From: Talpa occidentalis
Taxonomy: Eukaryota > Chordata > Mammalia > Eulipotyphla > Talpidae
NCBI RefSeq assembly: GCF_014898055.3
Contig: NW_023604295.1
Coordinates: forward strand, 68,597,730 to 68,661,729
Direction: 5' to 3'
Length of the DNA stretch: 64,000 nucleotides
Position numbers and translations under genes: made by a program
The notes under the pieces: generated by a model
The model's input: only the letters and a program-made list of their open reading frames with translations
Told to the model about the DNA's origin: nothing
The model's database searches: none
Shown: in pieces, positions 13,160 through 27,017 of the stretch
Layout: every line of letters starts with the position of its first letter
How positions within the stretch are numbered: position 1 is the stretch's first letter

Positions 13160-14673
13160 CCAGGGAGATTTTTTAAGCCAAATTTCCCTCCATCTCTTAT
13201 GATATTTTAACTCTAAAGTCAAATAAGGTGGTAGGAGTTATACAAACATCTTGAATCTTTTTTCTGCTTTAAGCCAAGACTTCTGAGTCAAGAAATTATG
13301 CAAAGAGACTACATAAAACTCTGTGCCTATGCTATCAAATTTTTAGGGAAATGGAGGTCAAGAAATTAAGTGCAAATTTATTCAGGTGGGTCTAAAATTG
13401 AGTTCCAGTAGAAAATTTATGTTTATTGCGTTCAAGAAAGACGTATTCTATAAGAATATTTGGCTTGGCAGATCCTCATTGGATACACTGAGATCACAAT
13501 GATAAAAGATAGCTCAAACATGCCTATTGATGAGAAGAATAAGAAAAACAAGAAAAGAAAAATATTGGAAGCTTTCTCTTTTTAAAAAGCATATCTATGG
13601 GGCAAGTTCAAATAGTAGACTTCCTTAAAGCTGTGGCAATTGTTGAAAATAAAGTTTAGGAATGATTATCTGTCAGAGGAGAAGGATATTATTGTTAAGC
13701 AGGATGAAATAGAAAGGAATTACTTGTGGGGCTATTTATTATTTCAAATTTAAAAATATACAAAGAGCTATTTTGCTACTGAGGACCAAAGGAGAAGTTG
13801 CTGAACATATATTGAAAATAATATTTCATATGTTTTCAAAGTCATATTCTTAATTATTGTAAAAATATTGATCAATACTTTTGGAGAGTACATAAAGCTG
13901 TGATTTTTTTCCATTATATTAAATTTCTGTCCATTTTAATTGTAATTGAATTTGTTTTCCTTTTATTCCTGATATTGATTTTATACTTTCATTGTGCAGT
14001 TCTTAAAGCATCAAATAACTTTTACTATTAGTCAAGTTAACTTTGAGTGTTTCACTTATCACAATTGAGAGTCATTTTAAAACATGATCAATGAAACATT
14101 TATTTTTCTGCCTTTGTAAGATAGAATAAGAAAAAGCAAAACTTCAGACACATTTATAGTAGTCTACAATGAATATCAATGGGTTTAATTATCAGAAAAT
14201 GTTAAACTCTTACACTTTTGTCTTGAGACAGATAAGAGATCAATGAGCATTTTTATTGATTTTAAAAATACATATATATATTTGATCAGATAATTTTTAA
14301 GTGTCCACAATTATCATCAAGCAATTATTTACATAAACAAATCTGTGCAAGTACTTTAACCAGGAATCATCAGAAATATAAGGGTATTAAATATGTACTC
14401 AATGTGATAATGTATTTTAGTAGTTTGTATGACATATGTTATCAACTAACTAAAACACTTGGTAGGACATAGTAAATGGCATAAATGAATTAAAAAGCAC
14501 CATCAACATCTGTCATACCTATATTAAGAACATTGCAACAGGTTTTATGTATACATAATTCTTGATTAATATCTTTATTTATGGTAGGACCTCGATTGAT
14601 AAAAATGGAAGATGTCAGCGTAAGATGAGTCAGACCCTGGTAGGAGACTTGTTCTCCGTAGGTCATATTTTTG

Positions 14674-14972
14674 CTTTTTGTTTGTTTTTTGTTTTGTTTT
14701 ATTTATTTATTTATTTATCCATTCATTCATTCATTTATACAAACACTGGGTACAGTCAGAAGCGCAGGAGGGTGAAAGGATTCACCAGAGCCAGAGCGGG
14801 GAACAGAACAGGCAGACCGATGAAATACACTGCTGAGGGGAGCAGCGGGCGGCAGGAGAGGTCTGCGCACCATGTGGGACCCTCGCAGGCGACTGGGGAT
14901 CGATTGGGCACTGCAGAGGCTGCGGGCAGCTTCGCAACCCAGCACTCAAACACTGTACCACCAGGGGAGGCC
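14674..14972 (-). repeat. tRNA-derived SINE, CpG-rich type
   Basis: Minus-strand copy with an extended (TTTA/TTCA)n tail at 14700-14740. It is flanked by CCGTAGGTC(A/T)TATTTTTG at 14656 and 14973. Confidence 0.9.
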
Positions 14973-16897
14973 CCGTAGGTCTTATTTTTGAATGAATGCA
15001 TTTAAAAATGGTGAAAATCTTGAATAGAATAGAGTTAATAGGTATTGCTATTGACTAAGAGAAAAAATTAAGGATTGAACATGCTCATAAGGTGCTTAGT
15101 CTAATAAAAAATTTATAAAACAAAATGCTGAACAAGACAAATAATTATTTTAGTATTAGATCAGAAGACTAGTGATGTCATTAATATATAAGAGAGAATG
15201 AAATACAGTAGGGAACATTCTGATCATAAAGAACAATAATAAAAACAAAGAAATAAGAAACTTTGGAGTACAGATGTGGGGGAAAGCACACTACCCCCAA
15301 AACTTGAACATTTGAAATAGGTAACAAAGTGCTTAGAATGCCAATCTAAAGAATCTAGACAATTTTCAACAAATGTAAATACTGTGTAAAACTTTGAAGA
15401 AATGTGTGTTCCTGATCACAATTTCTTTAAACCAATGTTAAAATATCTAAAAAAGGAAATTCAATAAAGAAACCATATATAGAGTTTTAAAGAGAGAAAA
15501 TAAGGTGATACATGGAGTTGGAATTACAAAAAAGGAGAAAACACAAAATAACAGAAAATCTTTTAGATAACAGAAAAGCTCTTGGGCAAGTAAACATGAT
15601 TTTTAGAACTAGAAAATATATGGTGTTAAGGAAGACAGAGGAGAAATTCTCTTTAGTCCAATCTGTATCACAGGAAAAAATCTTACTCCTAAGTAAGAAA
15701 AAAATAACAATTTAAAACCACCAGACTCACAACCAACTAACCAAAACATAAACAAGGTTAAAAACAAATTAAGACAGAGCAAAAAGAGTAAGTGATTATT
15801 TCTATTTGCGACATGATACATTCCAGTACTTAAGCAAACTCAAGAAACATATCTCTATCCAGCAACTAAGAAATGAGAAATCAAAAATCAGAGCATAGGG
15901 CAGGACTGGAAACTTTTACAGAGCTCAGAGTCAAACTGATATCCATACTCAAGAAAAAAGAAAGAGAAAAAGAACAGATTACCAAACATCTTGGAGTACT
16001 GAGAAATGTAAGACTATAATGCCTAAGAAGTCTGACAAAATTCAAAAGGGTATAATGTCAAAGGGACAAGAACCCTTTGAATCTCTTTAAAAATTCATTG
16101 GCCAAAACATTTACCTATAACACATCCAGTACCTTTACCTTTCAGTTCTTTGATTCTCTCACATCCAATCACTACTTCTTAGCCCCATCTCAGCCAAGAT
16201 GGCACAATAAATGTCATAATTTTGTTACCCTAAAGATTTCACTTTTTCCAATCACCTTTTCCATCTACTCTGCTTAATGTTCTATTTATATGTCATTAAA
16301 TTTTCCAGTCCTAGCTAACGAACCCACAATTTTACCATTATTCTTCATTCCCCTACTAACTTTACTTCTTTCTTTAACCGGTTTTACAATACAACTAATG
16401 TACATTTTTCTTTTCTGTATCCAATGCTTGTCTGCTCAATGTTTTGTTTTAATGAACCAAACTTTTTCATCTTCTCTATGTAATTATGAGAGCATAAAAA
16501 CATGCTAAAGAGAAATGAGAGAGCAAATATTCTAGTTTAGGTACTATTCTTAAAGTCCTCATACAAGTATGGATGTAAAGAGCAATAAGAAGGCAATATT
16601 AAAGTCAAAGTAATTTTATCACTGTGTCTGAGTATTTCACGTTTTAAAAAGTTTTTGATTCTGATCCATGTTATGATAATTGCTATTAAACTTCATAATT
16701 ATATTTATACATTTCTACCTTCCTTAACTATTTAACATAATATTTTAAATATATATTTTTGCAAAATCTACGTTTTGATACAGCTGGTATCATCATTTGT
16801 TAAGTTGGCTCTATCTTAACCTTCCAAATATTTTGAACTGCTATAGTACAGAAAATGAAGAGAACAAAGGAGAGGCTTGAAGAAATTGCCCTCATCA

Positions 16898-17187
16898 GGA
16901 TCTCCCTGGTGGTGCAAGGGGTTAAGACACAACCTATGAAACTGTCTGCAGCTACTGCAGCATGAGTTCAATCCCCTGCAGCAGGAGTTCAATCCCCCAC
17001 CAGGGAGCTACCCACATGGCACAGAAGACCTCTCCTGACTCACCTACTGCTCCCCTCAGTAGTGTATATTTCAGTTGATCTGCCTGTTTTGTTTCCCACT
17101 CTGTCTCTGGTGAATCTTCTCACTGCCCACACCTCTGGCCTGTACCCCAGTTTTTGTATGCATAAATAAATAAATCTTTACACAAAA
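16898..17187 (+). repeat. tRNA-derived SINE, diverged type, with duplicated B box
   Basis: Plus-strand copy starting TCCCTGGTGGTGCAAGGGG and ending (ATAA)n. The 17-base direct repeat AGAAATTGCCCTCATCA lies at 16881-16897 and 17188-17204. The B-box region is tandemly duplicated: a 21-base unit at 16955-16975 repeats at 16976-16996 with one mismatch. Confidence 0.93.
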
Positions 17188-17837
17188 AGAAATTGCCCTC
17201 ATCAAGGAAATTCTTTAACAACTTTAATTTTAAATACGAAATTTCCCATTGCATTTCTAGCCTGTTGTGATTCTGTGTATTTATTTGTTCGATAAGAATG
17301 TCTTTGGATAGCTGTGTGTATGGAAGAAAGATTAAGACATTTCCTTACATTTTTCCTCATTGGCTTTCATTCCTTAGGGCATTTAGTGATTTACTCAATC
17401 TATTTCTTTGTCCTCATCATTATTATGGCTTAGTCCTTTCACAGCATAGATATATTTCCCATACCTACACAATCTTCAAATGAAGAGTAGTTAATCCTTT
17501 TTTTTTTCCTTTTTGCTATCTGCAGTTTGAGAATCCGTTAATTCCTATTGAAAGTTTCAACAGTGAAAACCCTGACTCAAATATCATGTTAAGTACTTCT
17601 GTCTGATGGAGTCAAAGGAGTTCAATACAGTAATAAATGAAGTCAGTTTGAAATGGGAAATTCAAGTTTATTTATTCCATTAAGTTGCAAGTTGAAACTC
17701 TAATTCTCAATTTGTCTACTCATAAAGTCCTGAAACCAACTATTACACTAGTATAATGTCTCATTACATTAAGGTTTAGATTGGATATGACAATAACATG
17801 AACATTAATATTAACATTTATATTAATATTAATATTA

Positions 17838-18178
17838 GGGCCTCCCCGGTGGCGCAGCGGTTGAGCGCTGGGTTGCGAAGCTGCCCGCGGTCTCTGCGGC
17901 GCCGGTTCGATCCCCGGCTGCTCCCCGGCCACCAGAGGAGGGTCCCACATGGCGCGCAGACCCCTCCTGCCGCCCGCTGCTCCCCTCAGCAGTGTACTTC
18001 GGTCCTTCTGCCTGTTCTGCTCCCCGCTCTGGCTCTGGTGAATTCTCTCACCCTCCCGCGCTTCTGACTGTACCCAGTGCATGTATAAACAAAAACAAAC
18101 AAACAAATAAATAAATAAATAAAAAACATGCCTCTATTAAAAAAAAAAAAAAAATTAAAAAAAAATTTAAAAAAAAAA
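17838..18178 (+). repeat. tRNA-derived SINE, CpG-rich type
   Basis: Probably the best-preserved copy. The head GGGCCTCCCCGGTGGCGCAG contains an A box (TGGCGCAGCGG), followed by a B box (GGTTCGATCCC) at about 17902. Most CpGs are intact, and a long A-rich tail with (AAAT)n and (AAAC)n runs to about 18178. The insertion sits in a short ATTAATATTA repeat that flanks both sides, so the target duplication is blurred. Confidence 0.93.
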
Positions 18179-20010
18179 TATTAATATTAACTTCATCATT
18201 ACATTTAAAACCTCAATAGCATATGAGAAACAGACTTCTTCTATCCTGACTAATCTGAGTATATGCTATAGGAATCTGATTTTTTAATTCAATTTTTGCC
18301 TCAAGTTTGAAAATTTATAGTTGAAATAGAAAATAACCTATATGCAAGAAGTGCTTTTTAGAAAACTTGAAAATAATGGCATTTTTTAAAGTGCCTGTGA
18401 AATCCTGGACCACTTTTAATGATAAGTAGTGCTCATTGATGATTATTTTAATACTTTCAAGAAACAAAGCAGTCATACTACCATCTATATAATTCCAGTC
18501 AATTTATAGCATAGCAAATAAAAGATTATCCCTAGAAAAGATAAGATTGCTATGATCCTTAAGGAGTGACAGATATTAACACTGAGAGAAAAATGTTCCA
18601 AATTGTGACAAATGCTTAAGCTAATCTCTCAAGGACTTTGTGCTAAAGCAAAACAAATACTCATGCCTTATCTATATTTAACAATTCTATTCTTTGGTAA
18701 ACACAGAATATTAATTCCTGGTTAAAAGAGCAATAATTCTTGAGTAAATATGCATTCCCTCAACCAAGCAATAACAAATCCCTCTGGTTTGTACATTAAG
18801 CTTAAAGTCTCTTGATATATTTAAAAATTATTACCCTTAAGAAATTATTTTTCAACCTATTTGAAAATTAGTAGCTCCATAAAACATCCTTTCATAAAGC
18901 TAGATAGGAACATTTTCATTTTTAAAAAATCAATAACTTATGAGTCTGAGTTTCTGAGAATCTGCCAATTTATCAACCTGTGTACATTATAAGGACAATT
19001 TGATACCATATAAAATGTATCTGCAAGCATCTTAATCAGTCAGATGCCTGAAAACCATAAAGTTCAAGGGCATGTTACAATGATGTGGTCCCATTTTCCA
19101 TATAAGAGTTACTTTACAATCCATTACTTCCACTATGATAAAATAGTGCTAATTAACCTTATAAGATCTAATACTTATGTTAAATAATGTGTCACCATTA
19201 TAGAATCACTTCGGCTCCATGATTTGTTTCTTTTCTCATATTAAAACCAATGTTCTTGGAAAAGCAAAAGTAAAGTGCACATAATTTATCTGGTAGCTGT
19301 TGAAATAAATGTTCCATATAAGTAAATGCTGAAGATAATTGAAATTTAAGACTTAAAATTTTGAATGTATATTTTAATCATTTAGATAAAATCCTTCTTA
19401 AAGGATCAAACTTTTCTGCATTATTAAACAGAATATTCTTAGAGGCACTCTTTTTTAATTTTATCCTTTGGAGTTGCAAGCTCTTCAATTTGAACATATA
19501 TTTATAGACAGTGAAGGTTTTAGAGGAACTAAACTGATTAGGACTAAGCATGATCTTTCCTTGAATGTCCCCACGACCTAAGTTCGCCCAGGTGTTGTTA
19601 ATATCATGATTTCTAAATCTTTTGAATGTGACCTACAATATGAAGCAAAAATTACAACCTCACACCAACACATACATACAGGAAATAAAAACTTCCTCTT
19701 TCTAATATACTGTGATATTTTATTTACTTTTCTTTTTGTTCTTTCCCTTCCTAGTCTATAATTTTCTATTTTGTTCTTTATTTTTAAAAAGGGATACTAA
19801 ATTCATGGTATGACTCATTAATAAACCACAACCAGCAATTGTAACACGCTGCATTTGTGGCCCACTGTGAGAACTCTGGTGATCTGTGAGTTTTTCGTTT
19901 TTGTTTTTTTTTTTTTTACTCTCTGCACTGCAAAGCTATTATAGTTTTAATCTTGTTTCATTAATAGTCACCTCTCTATGTTCGTCTCTGTTCTTATAAT
20001 TTTGAGTGCT

Positions 20011-20289
20011 GGGGCCTCCCCGGTGGTGCAACAGGTTGAGCATCGCGCTGTGAAGCTGTCTGTAGCCTTTGCAGCACGGGTTCGATTCTGGCCGGCCAGG
20101 GAGATTCCCACATGGCACGACAGACCTCTCCTGTCGCACCTGCTGCTCCCCTCAGTAGTGTATTTCAGTCGGTCTGCCTCTTCTGCTCTCCGCTCTGTCT
20201 CTGGTGAGTCTTCTCACCCTCCCACGTCTCTGGCCTGTACCTTAGCTATTGTATAAATAAAAAATAAATCTTAAAAAAAAATTAAAATG
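20011..20289 (+). repeat. tRNA-derived SINE, diverged type
   Basis: Plus-strand copy with head GGGGCCTCCCCGGTGGTGCA and B box GGTTCGATTC. TTGAGTGCT flanks it at 20002-20010 and 20290-20298. The 3' part carries TCTGGCCTGTACC, the diverged-type signature. Confidence 0.92.
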
Positions 20290-20619
20290 TTGAGTGCTAG
20301 AGCTTATGTCCATCACAGCTCACCATATCAGGGACATGTGCTGGTTATCAGTCAATAGTAGCTGCTATATTCTCCAATCTTTTCAAAGCTTTGTCTCCTC
20401 TTTTGCTACCTTAAAGAATCCAAGATATTTCTGGTACTCTGAAGTTGCAAGAGTTGGGCTTTCATTCCAACATCAGTTACTGACAGATTCTTCCTACTCT
20501 AATTGGAGCTATTTGTAATGTTTATATTTTCTACAATTTGGGTTATTTTTGCAGTTTAAATGCTTTTTTCCCCAAACTTTGAAATTTAGGAATTTCTATG
20601 TGTTTGAGGTTTTAATGTG

Positions 20620-20641
20620 CACACACACACACACACACACA
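20620..20641. repeat. (CA)n microsatellite
   Basis: Eleven uninterrupted CA units. Confidence 0.95.
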
Positions 20642-22469
20642 GTGAATCAATGTATACCAAATGACCTAAAACACAAGTAATGCAAGAACACTTCTTCAGA
20701 GTGTTTGAATAGATAGCTCTCCAAGAAATAAGAATTTTTGGTTTCATCATTATTAGGAATACTAACAAGTTTGTACAGTGATTCTGAGTTAATTTCATTT
20801 TTGACAATTTGTTTCCTCCTTATACTGTGAGAAAGTGATAGTCAAAATATTTAACACAAGCATACTTCTTAGTGAGTTAACTGGTGACCATCAGAAAGAT
20901 GTTACTTTAACATTTATAACACAAATTATGGAATAAAATTGCAAATCTTATTGAATGGCACTTGATGAGCAATGGCTTAACATTTTCTTTAATCAAGGAT
21001 GAGGGATAGTATTTTACTTTATTTAAATGTTGACTGATTTTTGTTTCAGCAACTCTCCTGTAATCACCATTTTGCTAAATTTGTTTTTGTATAGACATTC
21101 ATGCAATACTTACAGATCTTTAGATAAAGATTAAAATGCTTAGATGTAATCTAATAATTAATATATAAAAGCTAGAGATTTTTAAACCTGTGGGCTCAAA
21201 AGTACCTGTCTTGAAAACCTAGCCAATGTCTATGACAGCATCATTCCACAATGGTGTCCTAAACATATTGAGACATTTCATATTAGTTTCCCACTGAACA
21301 TTAACATAATCCCTCAAAATAATTGGCTTTTTGTTGCAAGAAAACTGCTTACCTGGAAATGTTCAAGGAGTACATTTCCTCTGTGGATCTATAATCTTGG
21401 TTCTGCAAGCTCTTGTGGGACTTTCACAAGACATAGGAACATTTAATTGAAAATGATTGAGTGCCCAACACACCACAGATGCCCAGCTTAAATAACAGCA
21501 GCGGAGATTACAGAGAGTCAGCTTCTTGTTTCAAAAACAAAACCAAATATATTTGGTCTCATTTCCAAGATAACCACTTGTGTGTTTCCAGAGAGTCAAC
21601 GTGTGATTAAATATTGAAGCCATGAGATGGAAGCAAAAGACCATCTGGGCCTCAGGGAAAAAAAACAAAAACAAAAAAAACACAACAAAACAACAAAAAA
21701 CAAACTCATATGGGAAGGACAACACGTGGGTATTTTTTAATTATGAAAATTTAATTTTTCAATATTATACCTTTGAAAACATTTTAGAAGTAATGGACTA
21801 AATTGTCTTTAACTTAATTAATTGAAACAATTTTGCATCAGCACATAAGCGGGGGGAAGCAATCTTAAAGTCATTAAACTTTAATTATCTAAGAACTGCC
21901 ATAGTATAAGAGTACCTGTAGGACAAGGAGAACCTCATTATACTTATTCCACCATTGTTGTGGTGACAGAAACATAGTATTTAACAAGAAAGACTTACTT
22001 TTGAGAAGTGTTTTCTTTTAACTTCCTGCTTATTCTATTTACCATCTAAGGCCATGCCATGTATTTCATTGCATTGACATTACATCTGCACTGGGATAGA
22101 TTTAAGATTAGATCCTGCAGTTTTAACATTCTCTAATATATATATGAAATTAAGATAAAAATAATCTTTTTAAAAGCAAGCATATATAACAATGGAGTAA
22201 TTATTTACATTTAATCATAAAATGTAGGCAGAGATATTTAGAAACTTTTATAATATTTAGTCTTACTAACAGATTTTACTTTACATCGCTGGTAATTTGT
22301 TACAACTATTTGATTGAAATATGGATGTTTCTGGAAGTTCATGTGAATTCCTCATTTTTGCCAAATTCACAAGGTTATCATGAATAATAAATATGACAGG
22401 AAAACTAAACATACTGCATGAACAAGAAAATATAACCCTCAGTGGTTAAAAGTATTAAAAAATGTGTTT

Positions 22470-22560
22470 GAAATTCCAATTCTACCATTTATCAGCTGAG
22501 CATCAGTAAAAGGTTATATAACTTCCACAAATCTCATTCTCCTTATCTGTAAACTAGAAA
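22470..22560 (+). repeat. MIR-like fragment
   Basis: AATTCCAATTCTACCATTTA followed by AACTTCCACAAATCTCATTC and TCCTTATCTGTAAACTAG resembles the MIR core and 3' part. Strongly diverged. Confidence 0.55.
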
Positions 22561-22599
22561 TAATTATGAGTTTTGTAGTCTTTTAAAACAGGATAGCTG

Positions 22600-22780
22600 C
22601 TTTGGTGGTGGGCGCAATGTGGTAACAAGAGGTAGATTTTATACTTCTGAAATATAAACAATATACTTCTGAATATAAATATAAACATATAAATATAAAT
22701 ATAATAAATATAAATATAAACAATATACTTTTGAAATATAAACAACATTGCAAACCAATGTTACCTCAATTAAAATAACA
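22600..22780 (+). mobile_element. L1 3' terminus fragment with AT-rich tandem repeat
   Basis: Contains GTGGTGGGCGCAATGTGGTA, a repeated ATAAATAT/ATATAAAC tract at 22660-22745, then GCAAACCAATGTTACCTCAA and TTAAAATAAC, like other L1 termini in the window. Very short, so the assignment rests on the last 30 bases. Confidence 0.5.
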
Positions 22781-23043
22781 GACTAGTGTAACAGAATTTG
22801 GAGAACTATGTCAAAACAGGATCATATACACCACAGACTCTGGATTCTCCACCATAAACAAGCCATGCCATTGCTTTAGTTTGGGTTGTTCAAAGTCTTT
22901 ATATCTTTTGTTTTCTGTCAAAACTTGATAACTGGTTAGTCCATTTCATCCCAGCAGAGCTGCTCTATGGAACCAGAACTTAATTTCTACCCCTTCCAAT
23001 CATTTTCAGTTATATATATATTTTTTTTCATTATTTATTTATT

Positions 23044-23056
23044 CCCCCCCCCCCCC
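23044..23056. repeat. Poly(C) run
   Basis: Thirteen consecutive C bases following a TTTATT-rich stretch. Possibly the junction of an unnamed fragment. Confidence 0.85.
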
Positions 23057-25529
23057 TTCATACTGTAAAGGGGCAGCTTCTGAGCCTTGGGCTTGGCATC
23101 TGACAGGGTTCTTGTCTCCTCCTCTCTTTTGTGCAGGTCATTATTATTATTTACCCTCAACTAAAATTTGTCATTTTATTTTATGCATTTTGCCATAACT
23201 CACCTTCTTTGACACCTGTTTATTTTGTCATTTATTGCGGCTATGATTGGATTGCCAATTTGTAACTAAGCTATATTTTGTAAAAAGGTATACATATTAG
23301 GCTGAGAAAACAAACTTGATATAAAACTGCTTTGCCTTTGTTTGCATCTCATTTTTAAAATCTTTATTATGGTAATAAGAAAATGCATCAATATGTTCTT
23401 ATTAGATTTCTTCTTGAAATCTTGATCATTTTGAAAATGGATTTGTAATTGTTTCTCTAAATATCTGACTAGTTGTTATATGGTATGTGATCTGTCTTTC
23501 TGAAGATTAAAATCTTTACTCTTGTACAGAATAGGGATGTTAGGAGCTATGCAATTATGTATACTAGATTTATGCCAAGAACATATGAAAAACTGTGGTT
23601 ACCAGAAGGTAAAATAATAAGTACAACATAAACATCATGCTGGATACACAGAAAAATTTATCAATACCTATAATTATTTTCTTTTATAGAATAAATGCCA
23701 AATACACATTTGACTGAAAATATCCCATTGCCTTTCTGAAATAAATTTACAAGGAGTTAAACATTTGATTAAAATTAATGATGATTCTCTATTTGTAGCA
23801 TATGGGGGGGGCAACCCCACACCTTTTAAGGTCATGACTCTAATGTAATATAACAGCTTTTTTCTCCTCTACTTCTATAAATGGAGAATGCTGCTGCTGA
23901 AAGCTGTCTGGGAATTCAGCCAAAGAAAGAAGAAGGTTGCAAAAACTCGGGGGACTTGAAAGAAAAGTGCTTGGCATTAGCTGGGTCCTCACTTTAAAAC
24001 TAAAATTAAAACAGTAGACAGACATGTACAGTAATCTCTCTTTTAAGGAAAGAATAAAATGCCTCTATAGTAATGTCAAGTGGAACAATTTGGTCCAGGC
24101 CCAAGTTATGCAGCTGTTCCACAGGAAAATAGCAAAAGGCTTCAGTCCAAAGCAGGCAAATAAGGCATGATTGTTCATAAACAGTCACCGGGGCCCTCAC
24201 ATTTAGAACAAGGAAAACAACATTAGCATACAGAGGGCAGCCTAGGAACATGAGTTTCTGTACAAGCTGAGCCATGTCATCACTTTGTGATATATACAAA
24301 AGATAGTGTTGCTATTTTTTCTCCTATTAATATACATAATAACCATGAAATTACTCATTTTTCAGGAAATTGTACATTGCCCATACATTTTTTAAGAAAC
24401 AATAAAGATTATTCATGCATTAAAAATAATGCTAAGTCACATGGAAGATATAAAGGAAATATATATATGCTCATTGTCTATTTCAGATTTTCATCTGTTC
24501 ATTATGGTTGGATAAGATGAAAGGAAAGGTAATAAGAATTAGGTGATTTGGGAACCAATAAGAAGCAAAGCCCAGTGTTGCTGCTCAGGGGCTCCAAAAT
24601 AAAAATATGGGGAGGCAGGTGTACTAGCTACAAGGAACCGGAGTGGAAGTTTAATAGTGATTACCAGAATGAAAAACAAAATTTAAACCTACGCATTAGG
24701 TATATGTGATTTCACATACTTCAGTTCTACTTCCACGCTTTATCGGGATTTTTTATCCTACCTGAAAATATGGGCAGCCTCTTTATTATTTTTTTTATTT
24801 GGCAACTTCAGTCAGACATGTTTCTTTTTTATCCCTCCTCTCCTTTTCATGATAAATTTTCTGAAATGGTAATCTTTCCATTATCTTTACTCCCCTACCA
24901 CCTACTAACTCCCTGATTAATCCATTTCAATTTCCCTTCTGTTCTCTTTGCTCTGGTGACACAATTTTTCTTTATGATCAGTAAAATTTCCTTCTGGGAA
25001 AATACAAAGATTTCTTTTGAGTTTTCTATTGGTTTTGTCCTGTTTGCCTCATCTGGCACTGTTGGAGATATAAACTAGAAAGAGAGGCTAGATATTAGAC
25101 TGTCTTTAAAGAGGTTAATGCCTTCATTTACTGGAAATTATAGTTACTTTGATAAGTGGAAGACTGGATTTTAAGATGATTAAGAAAGGACATAAGAGAG
25201 ATAGTAATATAAAGGCAGAAAGCATCAAAGAAGTTGTCCATACATTTAATGTGAATGGGCTGGCGGTCCACAAAGAAAGAAAACAGCAAAAACAGAAATT
25301 GGGAATAACTATTTATACAAGAGACTAAGTTAATACACATTAATTTGTGGACCATAACATACAGAATATTACACTGGGGCCTGTAAAGATAAAAACATAA
25401 TATAATGAGTATTTTAACCCTAATGATGTCTATGAGCTAAATGCCCAAAGATAAGCATTTTTAATATAACCGTAAACTCTTGCTACAAATGATCAGTGTG
25501 ATAGAAATTTGGCAAACTTCCAGAAAGGG

Positions 25530-25553
25530 TATATATATATATATATATATATA
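25530..25553. repeat. (TA)n microsatellite
   Basis: Twelve TA units immediately before a SINE insertion. Confidence 0.95.
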
Positions 25554-25581
25554 GAAGAATGCCTGACAAAAAGAAGATGGC

Positions 25582-25857
25582 GGGCCCCCCCTGGTGGCAC
25601 AGCGGTTGAGCGCTGGGTTCAATCCCTGGCCACAGCCTCTGCAGCGCCGGTTCAATCCCTGGCCGCCCGCGAGGATCCCACATGGCGCAACAGACCTCTC
25701 CTGCCGCATCTGCTGCTCCCCTCAGCAGTGTATTTCATCAGTCTGTTTGTTCTGTTCCCCGCTCTGGCTCTGGTGAATTCTCTTACCCTCCCAGCTTCTG
25801 ACGGTACCCAATGCTTGTATAAATAAATAAATAAATAAATAAATCTAAAAAAAAAAA
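25582..25857 (+). repeat. tRNA-derived SINE, CpG-rich type, with duplicated B box
   Basis: Plus-strand copy ending in (AAAT)n. The B-box segment GGTTCAATCCCTGGCC is present twice, at 25616-25631 and 25649-25664, where other copies have a GGTTGCGAAGC-like sequence at the first place. It sits about 30 bases after a (TA)n run. Confidence 0.92.
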
Positions 25858-26164
25858 ATGGCAATGGTAAAATATGTCTCAAGACTAACCAGTGCTTCAC
25901 ATTAAAACATCTGAAGTTCAACATCAAAGCTGACTAGTACTGTAGCATTGATCCTAGTTTTCAAAAGTCATTTTAGCTAATATAAGTGACAATGAGGTCT
26001 CAATAAGTGAGAAAGCAGAAAAAAGGTGAGAAATTACAAACTTTGGATAAAGATTTAAATGAGTTTAAATCCTGATGCCTCCATTATGAATCTAAATGAG
26101 AAAAATTTGGTTAATATTGTTGGACTACTGTTTTCTGTAAAATAAGGGGATTTTTTAATTTATT

Positions 26165-26426
26165 TTTTTAAAATTTATTTTATTTATTTATACAAGCACT
26201 GGGTACAGTCAGAAGCATGGGAGGGTGACAGAATTCACCAGAGCCGGAGCGGAGAACAGAACAGGCAGACTGATGAAGTCCACTGCTGAGGGGAGCAGCG
26301 GGCGGCAGGAGAGGTCTGCACGCCAAGTGGGACCCTCGCCAGGTGGCCAGGGATTGAACCGGCGCTGCAGAGGCTGCGGGCAGCTTCGCATCCCAGCGCT
26401 CAACCGCTGCGCCACCAGGGAGGCCC
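26165..26426 (-). repeat. tRNA-derived SINE, CpG-rich type
   Basis: Minus-strand copy with ACTGGGTACAGTCAGAAGCA near its tail and CACCAGGGAGGCCC at its head. TAATTTATTTTT and TAATTCATTTAC flank it as a weak candidate target-site duplication. The copy splits an older MIR-like stretch. Confidence 0.9.
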
Positions 26427-27017
26427 TAATTCATTTACTTTTTTCAAAATGATCCAAGATCCTTTTAAGCAGGTGACATTTTCTATTTTCTAAACATCTG
26501 AAATATTTGTATTCTTAAATAAGATAGAGATTAATGTACTTTCCATACATCTTTAATGTGAAAGATTATTACACACCCAAGCTTATTTCTCAGTAACTGA
26601 AAAAGAGATCCACAATAAGGTACTATCCAACCATATCTGGGCTGAGGGAAATGGACTACTTAAAACCCAAATTACACAGATTTTGGGATTTAACTATTTA
26701 CATCAATAAAATGTTGTTTCTACTGTTGGCAATGGATATGGAAACATACAGCAGATTATTAACAGGTAATTGGATTTTATATGAGTAGAGATGTATTTAT
26801 TTTTAAGTATTCTGAATGCTTCCATTTTCATCTCATTTAACTGCATAAATCATACACAAATTCCAAATATGCACCTATGCATTTTGAAGCAGGTACATGA
26901 AGACAAAGTAAAAGCAAAATTGTTTTGCTATGTCCCAATCTTCATCAAACTCCTTCATATTCCCAAATACTGTCATGTGAGATAAAAAAGAGGAACAGAA
27001 ACACACAAACAAATAAT

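Noticed and set aside
12843..13202. Open frames of 60-140 residues with repeated SAGLRS, MAQRLSAG, or SQSGEQNR text at many places (12927, 14562, 17720, 25461, 26209, 43831 and others)
   Set aside because: All fall within copies of the same SINE, on either strand, and share text only because the SINE sequence is shared. They do not form a gene family.
16077..16508. Possible nuclear copy of mitochondrial DNA, suggested by hydrophobic Leu/Ile/Phe-rich frames
   Set aside because: The residue order does not follow any mitochondrial gene I know and the two frames are unrelated to each other; more likely AT/pyrimidine-rich intron.
17838..17920. tRNA gene inside the SINE heads
   Set aside because: A and B boxes are present, but the sequence lacks a full cloverleaf and is followed by the SINE body and A-rich tail.
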